A stretch of DNA of 64,000 nt from Pseudonocardia terrae. Its GTDB lineage: Bacteria; Actinomycetota; Actinomycetes; Mycobacteriales; Pseudonocardiaceae. The notes beneath the pieces are model-generated. The model was not told where the DNA came from. It did not search any database and saw only the letters and a list, made by a program, of their open reading frames with translations. Each line of letters begins with the position of its first letter. Position 1 is the stretch's first letter. Positions 1 through 7,900 of the stretch are shown piece after piece. The stretch spans positions 124,001 through 188,000 of the forward strand of contig NZ_JAJTTE010000003.1 in assembly GCF_021343995.1 (NCBI RefSeq), read 5' to 3'. Both the position numbers and the translations under genes were made by a program.

Positions 1-164
1 ATGTGCAGGCACACCCCGCAGCCGTTGATCTGGCTCGCGCGCAGGTGGACCAGCTCCAGGACGGTCTCCGAGATCCCGGTCGCCTTCTCGGCCTCGCCGA
101 GCGCCTGCAGCGCCTGGAGGGCACCCGGGACGACCATGGCGGGGTTGGTCATGCGTGCGGACAT
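1..164 (-). CDS. AhpD-like carboxymuconolactone decarboxylase family protein (3' part outside window)
   Basis: Reading the minus strand from an ATG at 164 gives about 54 residues that open with MSARMTNPAMVV and run to the CxxC-type redox motif NGCGVCLH, the signature of AhpD/CMD-fold peroxidase-like proteins. A clear AAGGAG ribosome site sits a few bases upstream. The gene runs off the left edge of the window, so its C-terminal half is unseen. It is divergent from an ECF sigma factor; in the ECF41 group this kind of oxidoreductase/CMD gene is the usual neighbour and main target of the sigma factor. Substrate unknown; a role in thiol or peroxide stress is inference. Confidence 0.8.
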   Translation of the reverse strand, partial: MSARMTNPAMVVPGALQALQALGEAEKATGISETVLELVHLRASQINGCGVCLH

Positions 165-220
165 GTCGGTCTCCTTCCGTGCCGCCGTCACAACGGCGGG
201 TTCTGGTGGGTCACCACCTC

Positions 221-247
221 GACACGCGCCGACGGGAGGATGTGACA
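221..247 (-). promoter_or_regulatory. Candidate ECF41-type promoter of the CMD gene
   Basis: On the minus strand TGTCACA (247-241) is followed after 16 bases by TGTC (224-221). From memory of the ECF41 literature, the target promoter is TGTCACA about 16 bases from CGTC, so this matches except for one base in the -10 element. It would give a leader of about 50 bases to the ATG at 164. It overlaps the ribosome-site region of the divergent sigma gene. Spacing and match are seen; function is inferred. Confidence 0.45.
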
Positions 248-248
248 G

Positions 249-1106
249 ATGGACCTCGTCCAGGACTTCGAGGAGCACCGGCCGTACCTGCGCCAGGTGG
301 CGTACCGGGTGCTGGGCTCGCTCAGCGAGGCCGACGACGCCGTGCAGGAGGCCTGGATCCGGCTGCACCGCGCGGACCCGGAACACGTGGAGAACCCGCG
401 GGCCTGGCTGACCACGGTCGTCGCCCGGGTGGCGCTCAACCAGCTGCGCGCCCGGCGGACCCGCCGCGAGGAGCCCTTCCCGGACCACCTGCCGGACCCG
501 ATCGTCCGCCGCGACGCCGCGGACGACCCCGAGTACGGCGCCGAGCTCGCCGACTCGGTCGGGCTCGCGCTGCTGGTGGTGCTGGAGACCCTCGCCCCGG
601 ACGAGCGGCTGGCGTTCGTGCTGCACGACATGTTCGGGCTGCCCTTCGACGAGATCGCGCCGTTGGTCGAGCGCACCCCGGCCGCGGCCCGCCAGCTGGC
701 CAGCCGCGCCCGCCGCCGGGTGCGCGGGGTGGGGCCCGCGCCGCATCCCGACCGGGCCGCCCGTCGCGAGGTGGTCGACGCGTTCCTCGCCGCGGCCCGC
801 GAGGGGGACATCGAGGGCCTGGTCGCGGTCCTCGACCCGGACGTCGTGCTGCGCGCCGACACCGGCACCGGGCTGCGCGCGGTGCACGGGGCGCGGGTCG
901 TGGCCGGCCAGGCGGCGGCCTACCGCAGCGAGGACCAGGTCCGGCACCCGGTGCTGGTCAACGGCGAGCCCGGCGTGCTCGGCACGATCGACGGCCGCCC
1001 GGTCGCGCTGCTGGCGTTCACCGTCGTCGGCGACCGGATCACGGAGATCGACATCCTGGCCGACCCCGCCCGGCTCGCGAGGCTGGACCCGGAGCTGCTC
1101 CGCTGA
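249..1106 (+). CDS. ECF41-like (SigJ-type) RNA polymerase sigma factor
   Basis: 285 residues. Residues ~1-75 form region 2 (YRVLGSLSEADDAVQEAWIRLHR) and ~110-155 form region 4 (LAPDERLAFVLHDMFGLPFDEIAPLVERTPAAARQ). A SnoaL/NTF2-like C-terminal extension fills ~165-285 and ends with DPARLARL, resembling the NPDKL motif. A DHLPDPI motif lies between regions 2 and 4. This long SnoaL-extended layout is that of ECF41/SigJ factors, in which the extension tunes activity in place of an anti-sigma factor. GGGAGG precedes the ATG. The divergent CMD gene fits the same group. The signal sensed is unknown. Confidence 0.88.
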   Translation: MDLVQDFEEHRPYLRQVAYRVLGSLSEADDAVQEAWIRLHRADPEHVENPRAWLTTVVARVALNQLRARRTRREEPFPDHLPDPIVRRDAADDPEYGAELADSVGLALLVVLETLAPDERLAFVLHDMFGLPFDEIAPLVERTPAAARQLASRARRRVRGVGPAPHPDRAARREVVDAFLAAAREGDIEGLVAVLDPDVVLRADTGTGLRAVHGARVVAGQAAAYRSEDQVRHPVLVNGEPGVLGTIDGRPVALLAFTVVGDRITEIDILADPARLARLDPELLR

Positions 1107-1178
1107 TCAGCGGATGGTGCAGCGCTGCGGCGGGCGGCTACGTTCACCGGCCACGGCAGCGCTGCCCCGGAGGCGACC

Positions 1179-2694
1179 ATGTACCTCACCCAGGCCCTGC
1201 ACCGGGCGGTCCAGCAGACCCCCGACCTTCCCGCCACGATCTCGGGGGACCGGGTGCGGACATGGGCGGAGTCGTACGACCGGGTCGCCCGGCTCGCCGC
1301 CGGCCTGCGGGACCTCGGTTGCGGGCCGGGGGACCGGGTCGCGATGCTGTCGCTCAACTCCGACCGCTACCACGAGTACCTGTTCGCGGTGCCGTGGACG
1401 GACGGTGTGCTCGCCCCGGTCAACGTGCGCTGGAGCCGGCCGAGATCGCCTACTCGCTGCGCGACGCCGGGGTGCGGCTCCTGCTGGTCGACGAGGCCTT
1501 CGCGGAACTGCTGCCCACCCTGCGCGCACGGACCCCGGACCTGCGCACCGTCGTCTACTGCGGGGACGGTCCCGCGCCGGAGGGCACGGTCGCGCACGAG
1601 GTGCTGATCGCCGGCCACGAGCCGGTCGAGGACGCCCGCCGGGGCGGGGACGCGCCCGCCGGGATCTGGTACACGGGCGGCACCACCGGCACGCCCAAGG
1701 GCGTGGTGCTCAGCCACGCCAACCTGCTGGCGTCGGTGCTGGCAGCGCCGCGACCGGTGCCGTGATGACCCCCGGCGGCCGCGTGCTGCACGCGGCCCCG
1801 ATGTTCCACCTCGCCGCCGGGAGTGCATGGATCGCCCGCAACGTCGTCGGCGGCGCGCACGTCGTCATCCCTTCGTTCAGCCCGGGCGCGGCGGCCGAGG
1901 CGATCGCGCGCCACGGCGTCACCGACTGCTGCTGGTCCCGGAGGCCGCCGAGGCCGACCTCTCCAGCGTGCGACGGCTGCTGTACGGCGCCTCGCCGATC
2001 TCGGAGACGGTGCTCGAGCGGGCCGCCAAGCGACTGCCGGGAGCGGAGTTCGTGCAGGTCTACGGCATGACGGAGCTCTCGCCGAGTACGACTCTGCTCG
2101 CTCCCGCCGACCACGCCGTCGACCGGCTGCGGCGCTCGGCGGGCCGGGCGGCCCCGCACGCCGAGGTCCGGATCGTCGACGCCGAGGACCGCGAGGTGTC
2201 GCGCGGGACGGTCGGCGAGATCGTGGCTCGCGGACCGCACGTGATGCTGGGCTGCTGGAACCGGCCCGAGGAGACGGCCGCGGCGGTGCGGGACGGGTGG
2301 ATGCACACCGGCGACGGCGGATGGATGGACCCCGAGGGCTACGTCTTCGTCGTCGACCGGCTCAAAGGACATGATCGTCACCGGCGGGGAGAACGTGTAC
2401 TCCGCCGAGGTGGAGAACGCCCTTGCCGCGCACCCGCCGGTGGCCGCCTGCGCCGTGATCGGGGTGCCCGACGACGAGTGGGGCGAGCGGGTGCACGCCG
2501 TCGTCGTCCGGGCGCCGGGTAGCGACCCCGATCCCACTGAGCTTCGGGAGCACGTCAAGGGCCGGATCGCCGGGTACAAGGCGCCGCGGGCGGTGGAGTT
2601 CGTCGAGGCCCTGCCGATGTCGGGCGCGGGCAAGGTGCTCAAACGGGAACTGCGGGCGCGGCACTGGGCCGGGGCCGACCGGAACGTCTCATGA
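1179..2694 (+). pseudogene. Frameshifted acyl-CoA synthetase (AMP-binding) pseudogene
   Basis: Pieces of one ANL-family ligase are readable in sequence but in changing frames: N-terminus from ATG 1179 (ribosome site CGGAGG), the P-loop IWYTGGTTGTPKGV near 1665-1705, FHLAAG near 1805, YGMTELS near 2064-2090, HTGDGGW near 2305, and the C-terminal GGENVYSAEVENALAAHPP with SGAGKVLKRELR to 2694. Restoring the family sequence needs a base added near 1434-1439, near 1741-1742 and near 1926-1928, and one A removed near 2364-2366. The stretch between LLLVP and EAAEADLSS also looks about ten residues short. Nearly every other gene in the window is intact, so real decay is likelier than sequencing error. 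Confidence 0.85.
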
Positions 2695-2731
2695 CCGGTT
2701 CAGGTCCGGCCGATCCGGCATTTCGTCACCC

Positions 2732-2796
2732 GGATGTCACATCCAGCGCTTGACGCAGCGGCGCACAGCGGCAATCGTCAGTGTTCGGACTATCTC
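2732..2796 (+). promoter_or_regulatory. nicX promoter and operator region
   Basis: Contains a 13-bp palindrome GGATGT-C-ACATCC (2732-2744), a TTGACG -35-like hexamer (2750-2755), and at 2774-2796 an element reading ATCGTCAGTGTTCGGA, then C, then TATCTC. The same element with a single C/T change lies upstream of nicC (15827-15849, opposite strand). It ends 22 bases before the nicX ATG, so a regulator bound there would cover the promoter. It is the best candidate for the MarR (NicR-like) operator; that assignment is inference. Confidence 0.6.
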
Positions 2797-2818
2797 GGGA
2801 GCCGAGGCCGGAGGAGCC

Positions 2819-3865
2819 ATGGACCAGAACCTGTTCAACGAGATCTGCCTGCAGCAGCTGACCCTCTCGGCGGTGCACGAGGGCGAGACGGTCGCGGTGC
2901 TGACCCGCGGGAACGAGCGCGCGGAGTACCCCGACGCGTTCCTCTGGGCGATCGGCAAGCTGGGCGCGCAGGGCTTCCACCTGCGACTCCCGGCGCCGAC
3001 GAGCGCGTCGGGGGCGTGGGCGGTCGGCGACTCCGGGCTGGCGGACAACCGGCTGGCGGTGGAGGCGCTCAAGAGCGTCGACATGGTCGTCGACTGCACG
3101 TTCCTGCTGTTCTCCCCGGAGCAGTTCGAGATCCAGGCCGCCGGCACCCGGATCCTGACCGCGGTCGAGCCGGCCCCGCTGCTGGCCCGGTTGATGCCGA
3201 CCACGGAGCTGCGCGAACGCGTGGAGATCGGCGCGGAGCTGCTGGCCAAGGCGCAGACCATGCGGATCATCAGCCCGCACGGCACCGACGTCACCTACAC
3301 CCTGGGCGTGTACCCGACGTTGAGCGAGTACGGCTACACCGACCAGCCCGGCCGTTGGGACCACTGGCCGGCCGCGTTCGTGTTCACCGGCGGCGCCGAC
3401 GACGGCGTCGACGGGAAGATCGTCCTCGCGCCGGGGGACGTGCTGCTGCCGTTCAACACCTACGTGCAGACCCCGGTGGAGATCACCATCGAGGAGGGGT
3501 TCATCCGCGACATCCGCGGTGGCGCCGGTTCCTCGGGGCTGGACGCGGACCTGCTCAGGAGCTACATCGAGTCGTTCGACGACCCGCGCGGCTACGGCAT
3601 GAGCCACGTCGGGTGGGGCCTCGACGAGCGCGCGCACTGGCACGGGCTGACCCAGTTCGGCGGCGGCATGGGCATGGAGCTGCGCAGCTTCTACGGCAAC
3701 GTCATGTTCTCCATCGGCCCGAACAACGAGCTCGGCGGGCCGAACGACACCGCGTGTCACTTCGACATCCCGATGCGCGGCAACAGCCTCTACCTCGACG
3801 ACGAGCTGATCGTCGACGCCGGTGAGCTCACCGTCCCGGACATGCGGCCGGTGAACCGGCGATGA
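2819..3865 (+). CDS. nicX: 2,5-dihydroxypyridine 5,6-dioxygenase (NicX)
   Basis: 348 residues, the usual length for NicX, a non-heme Fe(II) ring-cleaving enzyme that opens 2,5-dihydroxypyridine to N-formylmaleamate. The C-terminal half carries GMSHVGWGLDERAHW (~260-275) and a His-x-Asp pair in ACHFDIPMRG (~313-315), matching the His...His-x-Asp iron ligands known for NicX. The ATG at 2819 follows GGAGGAG. The stop overlaps the nicE start (ATGA), so the two are translationally coupled. The neighbouring minus-strand operon supplies its substrate and processes its product, which makes the assignment strong. Confidence 0.9.
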   Translation: MDQNLFNEICLQQLTLSAVHEGETVAVLTRGNERAEYPDAFLWAIGKLGAQGFHLRLPAPTSASGAWAVGDSGLADNRLAVEALKSVDMVVDCTFLLFSPEQFEIQAAGTRILTAVEPAPLLARLMPTTELRERVEIGAELLAKAQTMRIISPHGTDVTYTLGVYPTLSEYGYTDQPGRWDHWPAAFVFTGGADDGVDGKIVLAPGDVLLPFNTYVQTPVEITIEEGFIRDIRGGAGSSGLDADLLRSYIESFDDPRGYGMSHVGWGLDERAHWHGLTQFGGGMGMELRSFYGNVMFSIGPNNELGGPNDTACHFDIPMRGNSLYLDDELIVDAGELTVPDMRPVNRR

Positions 3866-4611
3866 GCACGGATCACCACATCGGGATGATCGTCCCGAGC
3901 TCCAACCTCACGATGGAGACCGAGCTGCCGCGGATGCTGCGCGCCCGCGAGGAAGTCGACCCGGAGCACCGGTTCGTCTTCCACTCCGCGCGGGCCCGGA
4001 TGCAGCACGTCACCCCGGAGCAGCTGCGGGCGATGAACGCACAGGCCGAACGGGCGGCGACCGAGCTGGCCGACGCCCGGCCCGACGTCGTCGCCACCGC
4101 CTGCCTGGTCGCGATCATGGCCCAGGGGCCCGGGTACCACTGCACCGCCGAGGAGTCGATCACCGCGGCTCTCCGGGCGGAGGGGTCGCAGGCGCCGGTG
4201 GTGTCCAGCGCGGGCGCGCTGCTCGACGGCATCACCGCCCTCGGCGTGTCCCGGGTCGCGATCATCACGCCGTACATGAAGCCGCTGACCCGGGCGGTGG
4301 TCGAGTACCTGGAATCGGCCGGGGTCGAGGTCGTGGACTCGCTGTCGCTGGAGGTGCCGGACAACCTCGCGGTCGCCCGGCTCGACCCCGCCGACCTGCG
4401 GAAACACCGCCAGGAGCTGGACCTGTCCCGGGCCGACGCGCTGGTGCTGTCCGCGTGCGTGCAGATGCCGTCGCTGCCCTCGATCCAGCCGGTCGAGGAC
4501 GAGCTCGGCATCCCGGTGCTCTCCGCCGCCACCGCGACCACCTATCGGATCCTCCAGGAGCTGGGCCTGCCGCCGGTGGTCCCGGGAGCCGGGCGCCTCC
4601 TGGCCTCGTGA
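3862..4611 (+). CDS. nicE: Maleate cis-trans isomerase (NicE)
   Basis: 249 residues of the Asp/Glu racemase-fold maleate isomerase family, which converts maleate to fumarate as the last step of nicotinate breakdown. The N-terminus HHIGMIVPSSNLTMETELP is the typical family opening. The two catalytic cysteines are visible in VVATACLVA (~80) and LVLSACVQMPS (~198). The start overlaps the nicX stop by four bases. It ends 18 bases before the convergent P450 stop. Asp/Glu racemase or arylmalonate decarboxylase are the only alternatives and the context argues against them. Confidence 0.9.
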   Translation: MSTDHHIGMIVPSSNLTMETELPRMLRAREEVDPEHRFVFHSARARMQHVTPEQLRAMNAQAERAATELADARPDVVATACLVAIMAQGPGYHCTAEESITAALRAEGSQAPVVSSAGALLDGITALGVSRVAIITPYMKPLTRAVVEYLESAGVEVVDSLSLEVPDNLAVARLDPADLRKHRQELDLSRADALVLSACVQMPSLPSIQPVEDELGIPVLSAATATTYRILQELGLPPVVPGAGRLLAS

Positions 4612-4629
4612 ACGCGCGCCCGGGGCGGC

Positions 4630-5835
4630 CTACGAGCCGCTCCGGGCCTGGGACCAGGCGACGGGGAGGGCGTCGAGGCCGCCGGTCAGCAGGTCCGCCC
4701 GCAGCGGCAGCGCGTCGACCGGGCGGTCGAGGCGCAGGTCCGGGAAGCGGGCCGGGAGCGCGGTGAACACGGCCTGCAGCTCGACGCGGGCGAGGCTCGC
4801 CCCGATGCAGTAGCGCGGACCGTGGCCGAAGGAGAGGTGGTTGCGGCCGTCGGCGCGCCCCGGCTCGAAGCTCTCGGGTGCGGGGAAGGCCTCCGGGTCC
4901 CGGTTCGCCGCGGCCGGGGCGAGGATCACACAGTCGCCGGTCCGGATGGTCACGCCGCCGATCTCGACGTCGGCGTGCGCGTAGCGGGGCAACCCGCTGC
5001 CGCCGGGCGCGGCCAGCCGCAGGAGCTCCTCGACGGTGTCCGGCACCAGCGTGGGATCGGCGGCCAGCGCGGCCCAGTGCTCCGGGTGCTGCAGCAGGAG
5101 GACGGTGCCGACGTCGATGCGGGTCACCGTGGTCTCATGCCCGGCGAAGAGCAGGGCCGCGGCCAGGGAGGCGCTCTGCCAGTCGTGCTCCGGACCGGAG
5201 GCGGCGAGGTCGCTGAGCACGTCCTCGCCCGGTTCCTCGCGCTTGCGCGCCACGAGCCCGTGGACGTACGTGACCAGGGCCTGCAGGGACTGCTGGGCGG
5301 CCTCGTGGTCGTCGAGCCGCCCCGCGCCCTCCGACCAGGCACGGAACCGGGTCCGGTCCTCGTACGGCACGCCGAGCAGCTCGCAGATGACGAGGATCGG
5401 GACCGGCAGGGCGACGTGTTCGTGCAGGTCGGCGGGCAGTCCGGCGGCGGTGAGTGCGTCGAGCGCCCGCCCGACCAGCTCGTCGACGTGGTCGCGCAGG
5501 CGCAGCATGCGCCGGGCGGAGAAGGCCGGGGCGAGCAGGCGGCGCATCAGCGCGTGCTGCTCCCGCTCGGTCTCGGGGTTGCCCATCATCGGGCCGCCCA
5601 GGATCGCCGAGCCGGAGACGCGGGAGGCGCGCTCCGGATCGGGGTGCGACCGGCCCAGGCGCGGGTCGGCGAACAACGCCCGGCACTCGGCGTGCCCGGT
5701 GACCAGCCACGCCGGGTCTCCGGTCGCGGTGCGCACCGCGCAGACCGGGGTGCGCTCGCGCAGCTCGGCGTAGAGCGGCGCGATGTCCAGCACGCCGGGA
5801 CGGGCGAAGGGCAGCTGCGGGACGGTGGTGGTCAT
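4630..5835 (-). CDS. Cytochrome P450 (CYP105-like)
   Basis: 401 residues, a standard soluble bacterial P450. Visible landmarks: I-helix oxygen-binding motif LLFAGHETTV (~235), the K-helix EELLR (~275-285), and the heme-binding loop FGHGPRYCIGASLAR (~335-350) with the cysteine thiolate ligand. GAGGAGGAG precedes the ATG at 5835. No ferredoxin or ferredoxin reductase gene is adjacent, so electrons must come from elsewhere. It lies between the two arms of the nicotinate locus, convergent with nicE, but nothing shows that its substrate is a pyridine. The next gene upstream on the same strand ends 23 bases away, so they may be co-transcribed. Confidence 0.92.
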   Translation of the reverse strand: MTTTVPQLPFARPGVLDIAPLYAELRERTPVCAVRTATGDPAWLVTGHAECRALFADPRLGRSHPDPERASRVSGSAILGGPMMGNPETEREQHALMRRLLAPAFSARRMLRLRDHVDELVGRALDALTAAGLPADLHEHVALPVPILVICELLGVPYEDRTRFRAWSEGAGRLDDHEAAQQSLQALVTYVHGLVARKREEPGEDVLSDLAASGPEHDWQSASLAAALLFAGHETTVTRIDVGTVLLLQHPEHWAALAADPTLVPDTVEELLRLAAPGGSGLPRYAHADVEIGGVTIRTGDCVILAPAAANRDPEAFPAPESFEPGRADGRNHLSFGHGPRYCIGASLARVELQAVFTALPARFPDLRLDRPVDALPLRADLLTGGLDALPVAWSQARSGS

Positions 5836-5858
5836 CGCTCCTCCTCGGAGGCGGGTCG

Positions 5859-6467
5859 TCAGGCGGGAACGGGGACCGGCGTGCGGCGCAGGGCGGCCCG
5901 GCGGCGGGCCGTCCACACCGCGACCGGACCGAGCACGGCGGCCGCGAGCAGCGGCGAGGCGATCATCAGCACCCCCGGTGGGACGAGCAGGGCCAGGACC
6001 ACGCGCAGGCCCGCCTCGGCGAGCAGCGCGCACCCCCACACGATCGTGATCCCCCGCAGCGCGCGACGGAACCCCGGATCGGCCCAGCGGGCCTCGATCA
6101 GCTCCGCGGCGCCGGGCCGGCCGCGCAGGAGCACCACGGGCAGGGGGCGCCGGGCGAGCAGCGAGCCGAGGAAGGCCAGCCCGATCACGCCGGTCACGAG
6201 CGACTCCTTGACCAGTAGGAACGTGGCGGTGTGCAGGAGCAGGCCGCCGGCGAGGCTCACGGCGATCGCGCCGAGCGAGAGGACCGCGAGCGCGTCGACC
6301 CGCCGCTCCCGTGCGATCCCGATCAGGACGCGGGCCAGCGGGAACAGTGCACCCCACGTCAGCGCGGTCAGGTCGGACGCGCCCAGCGAGGTGAGCACCC
6401 AGTACGCGGCGATCGGGGCCACGATCCCGAGCAGCAGGTCCGGGCGGCCCGTCGGACGTCGAAGCAT
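5859..6467 (-). CDS. VC0807-like integral membrane protein
   Basis: 202 residues with about six hydrophobic segments, starting LLLGIVAPIAAYWVLTSLG, then paired helices near LLLHTATFLLVKESLVTGVIGLAFLGSLLARRP, and a last pair near LLAEAGLRVVLALLVPPGVLMIASPLLAAAVLG. The pattern resembles the VC0807/DUF3159-like family of small actinobacterial membrane proteins of unknown function. Its stop lies 23 bases before the P450 start, so the two probably share a transcript. The role is unknown. Confidence 0.65.
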   Translation of the reverse strand: MLRRPTGRPDLLLGIVAPIAAYWVLTSLGASDLTALTWGALFPLARVLIGIARERRVDALAVLSLGAIAVSLAGGLLLHTATFLLVKESLVTGVIGLAFLGSLLARRPLPVVLLRGRPGAAELIEARWADPGFRRALRGITIVWGCALLAEAGLRVVLALLVPPGVLMIASPLLAAAVLGPVAVWTARRRAALRRTPVPVPA

Positions 6468-6566
6468 GCCGACCACGCTAGGAACCGGCGGCCCCGCGGG
6501 CGTCAACCCGCAGGTGGGACCTCGAACCTCCACCCCCGGGGTGGAGCGGCGGCGCCTGCAACCGCC

Positions 6567-6631
6567 CGCGAGTCGGGAGTTCCGGCACCGCGAGTCGCGC
6601 TGTGGGCTTCCGCGAGTCGCGCTCTCCTGGT
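6567..6631 (-). repeat. 22-bp tandem repeat, locus A (3 units, inverted orientation)
   Basis: Three units start at 6567, 6589 and 6611, exactly 22 bp apart. Two contain CGCGAGTCGCG, the reverse complement of the core palindrome seen at loci B, C and D. The first is degenerate (CGCGAGTCGGG). The array lies in the divergent gap between the VC0807-like gene and the 2H phosphoesterase gene. Confidence 0.85.
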
Positions 6632-6692
6632 CACTGCGTTGCACATGGTCGTGGCCGGCGGGCGGATCGACGGGGAGCGGGAGGGTGAGGAC

Positions 6693-7190
6693 GTGGACCC
6701 GCTCGTCGTCGCGGCCGTGCTCGACGAGCCCGCGCAGTCCCGGCTGAACCTTCTGCGCCGCAGGCATTTCCCGCCGGAGCGGAACCATCTCGACGCCCAC
6801 GTCACGCTGTTCCACGCCCTGCCCGGTGAGCAGGAGCCGGAGGTCGCGGCCGCGCTGGCCACCGCAACCCGGCGCACCCCACCGGAGGTCGTCGTCGGCG
6901 AGCCGCGCCTGCTCGGCCGCGGTGTGGCCTTCCGGATCGACGCGCCCGGGCTGCTCGCCCTGCGCGCCGAGCTCGCGCGGACCTTCGATCCCTGGCTGAC
7001 CGCGCAGGACCGCGGGAAGCGCGAGCTGCACGTGACCGTGCAGAACAAGGTGCCGCCGGATCGGGCCCGGGCCCTCCACGCCGTCCTGGCGAACGACGCG
7101 CCCGAGCCCACCGCCGTCGTCGCCCTCGGGCTGTGGCGCTATCTCGGCGGACCGTGGGCCCCGCTCGCGACCTTCCCCCTCGCGCCCTGA
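6693..7190 (+). CDS. 2H phosphoesterase (2'-5' RNA ligase-like)
   Basis: About 165 residues with the two HxT/S motifs that define the 2H superfamily: LDAHVTLFHAL in the first half and RELHVTVQNKV in the second. Members act on 2',3'-cyclic phosphates or 2'-5' linked RNA. A GTG start at 6693 is chosen because GAGGGTGAGG lies immediately upstream and the family sequence begins there; an ATG at 6645 in the same frame would add 16 unlikely residues and run into the repeat zone. It stands alone between the halves of the nicotinate locus with no visible functional link. The in vivo substrate is unknown. Confidence 0.75.
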   Translation: MDPLVVAAVLDEPAQSRLNLLRRRHFPPERNHLDAHVTLFHALPGEQEPEVAAALATATRRTPPEVVVGEPRLLGRGVAFRIDAPGLLALRAELARTFDPWLTAQDRGKRELHVTVQNKVPPDRARALHAVLANDAPEPTAVVALGLWRYLGGPWAPLATFPLAP

Positions 7191-7260
7191 TCACCAGGAG
7201 CTCAGGGGCGGGAACCCTTGATCATCCGACCTCGAGCTCCTGGCTCGACGGCTGGCGCGA

Positions 7261-7743
7261 TCAGCGCACGACCTCCTCGACGAACGCCGTGGCGCGATCG
7301 CGCAGGCCGGCGCGTCGCTCGTCGACGGTCAGGCCCGGCGCGGGCCGCAGCGCCGCCGTCGCCTTCTCGACCCGGACGTGATGGCGGCAGCCGAGATCGG
7401 CGCAGACATAGGTCCCGACGGTGTTCCCGTTGCGTCCCTTGCCCCCGCGACGGGCGGCGGTGAAGAGGATGGTGCCGCCCGCGCTGTGGGTGGTGCGGCA
7501 GAGCGCGCACATCGCCGTCGTGCCCACGGCGTTCGACGCGGCGCGGAGCAGCACCGCGATCGGCTCGTCGGCGCCGGGGACCAGCAGCACGGCTCGGTCC
7601 GGGGCCTTCGCGTCCCGCCATCCGACGACGTCGTCGAGCGTGTCGAGGTCGAGCTCGCGGACCTCGGGAGGCAGGGCCAGCCGGCCGGCCTCGCCCTTCG
7701 AACAGTTGGTCAGGGCGCGGCGGATGCGGGCGTCGATGGTCAT
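7261..7743 (-). CDS. FBP/FusB-type treble-clef zinc-finger protein
   Basis: 160 residues. The C-terminal half has a four-cysteine zinc finger: MCALCRTTHS and VCADLGCRHHVR, with GGTILFTAARRGGKGRNGNTVGTY between them. This is the EF-G-binding-protein (FBP) C-terminal fold. In Firmicutes full FusB proteins bind EF-G; in actinomycetes stand-alone FBP-domain proteins are common but uncharacterised. The ATG at 7743 has no strong ribosome site. It lies downstream of nicD on the same strand but is separated by 154 bases holding a repeat array, so it is probably not in the nic operon. Confidence 0.7.
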   Translation of the reverse strand: MTIDARIRRALTNCSKGEAGRLALPPEVRELDLDTLDDVVGWRDAKAPDRAVLLVPGADEPIAVLLRAASNAVGTTAMCALCRTTHSAGGTILFTAARRGGKGRNGNTVGTYVCADLGCRHHVRVEKATAALRPAPGLTVDERRAGLRDRATAFVEEVVR

Positions 7744-7836
7744 GGTGCGGTCCGTGGTCTCGGGGAGCAGGGCGTGATCACGCTAGGCGCCGGACTCGAC
7801 CGGGCGCATCCGTATTCCGCGGAAGGCGGGCTCGGC

Positions 7837-7900
7837 GAAGCGCGACTCGCCGGAGCTCACAGCGCGACTCGCGGGAGCCCAGGGCGCGACTCGCGGGTCA
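7837..7900. repeat. 22-bp tandem repeat, locus B (3 units)
   Basis: Core CGCGACTCGC starts at 7841, 7863 and 7885, exactly 22 bp apart, separated by GGAGCTCACAG and GGAGCCCAGGG. The last unit touches the nicD stop codon (7898-7900). The array may also serve as the 3' boundary of the nic operon, since each unit contains a short palindrome. Confidence 0.88.

Noticed and set aside
1741..1928. Programmed frameshifting in the acyl-CoA ligase
   Set aside because: Four shifts of both signs without slippery sequences or downstream structure fit decay, not recoding.
6468..6692. Small gene upstream of the 2H phosphoesterase
   Set aside because: Frames through this gap translate repeat DNA and lack a ribosome site.
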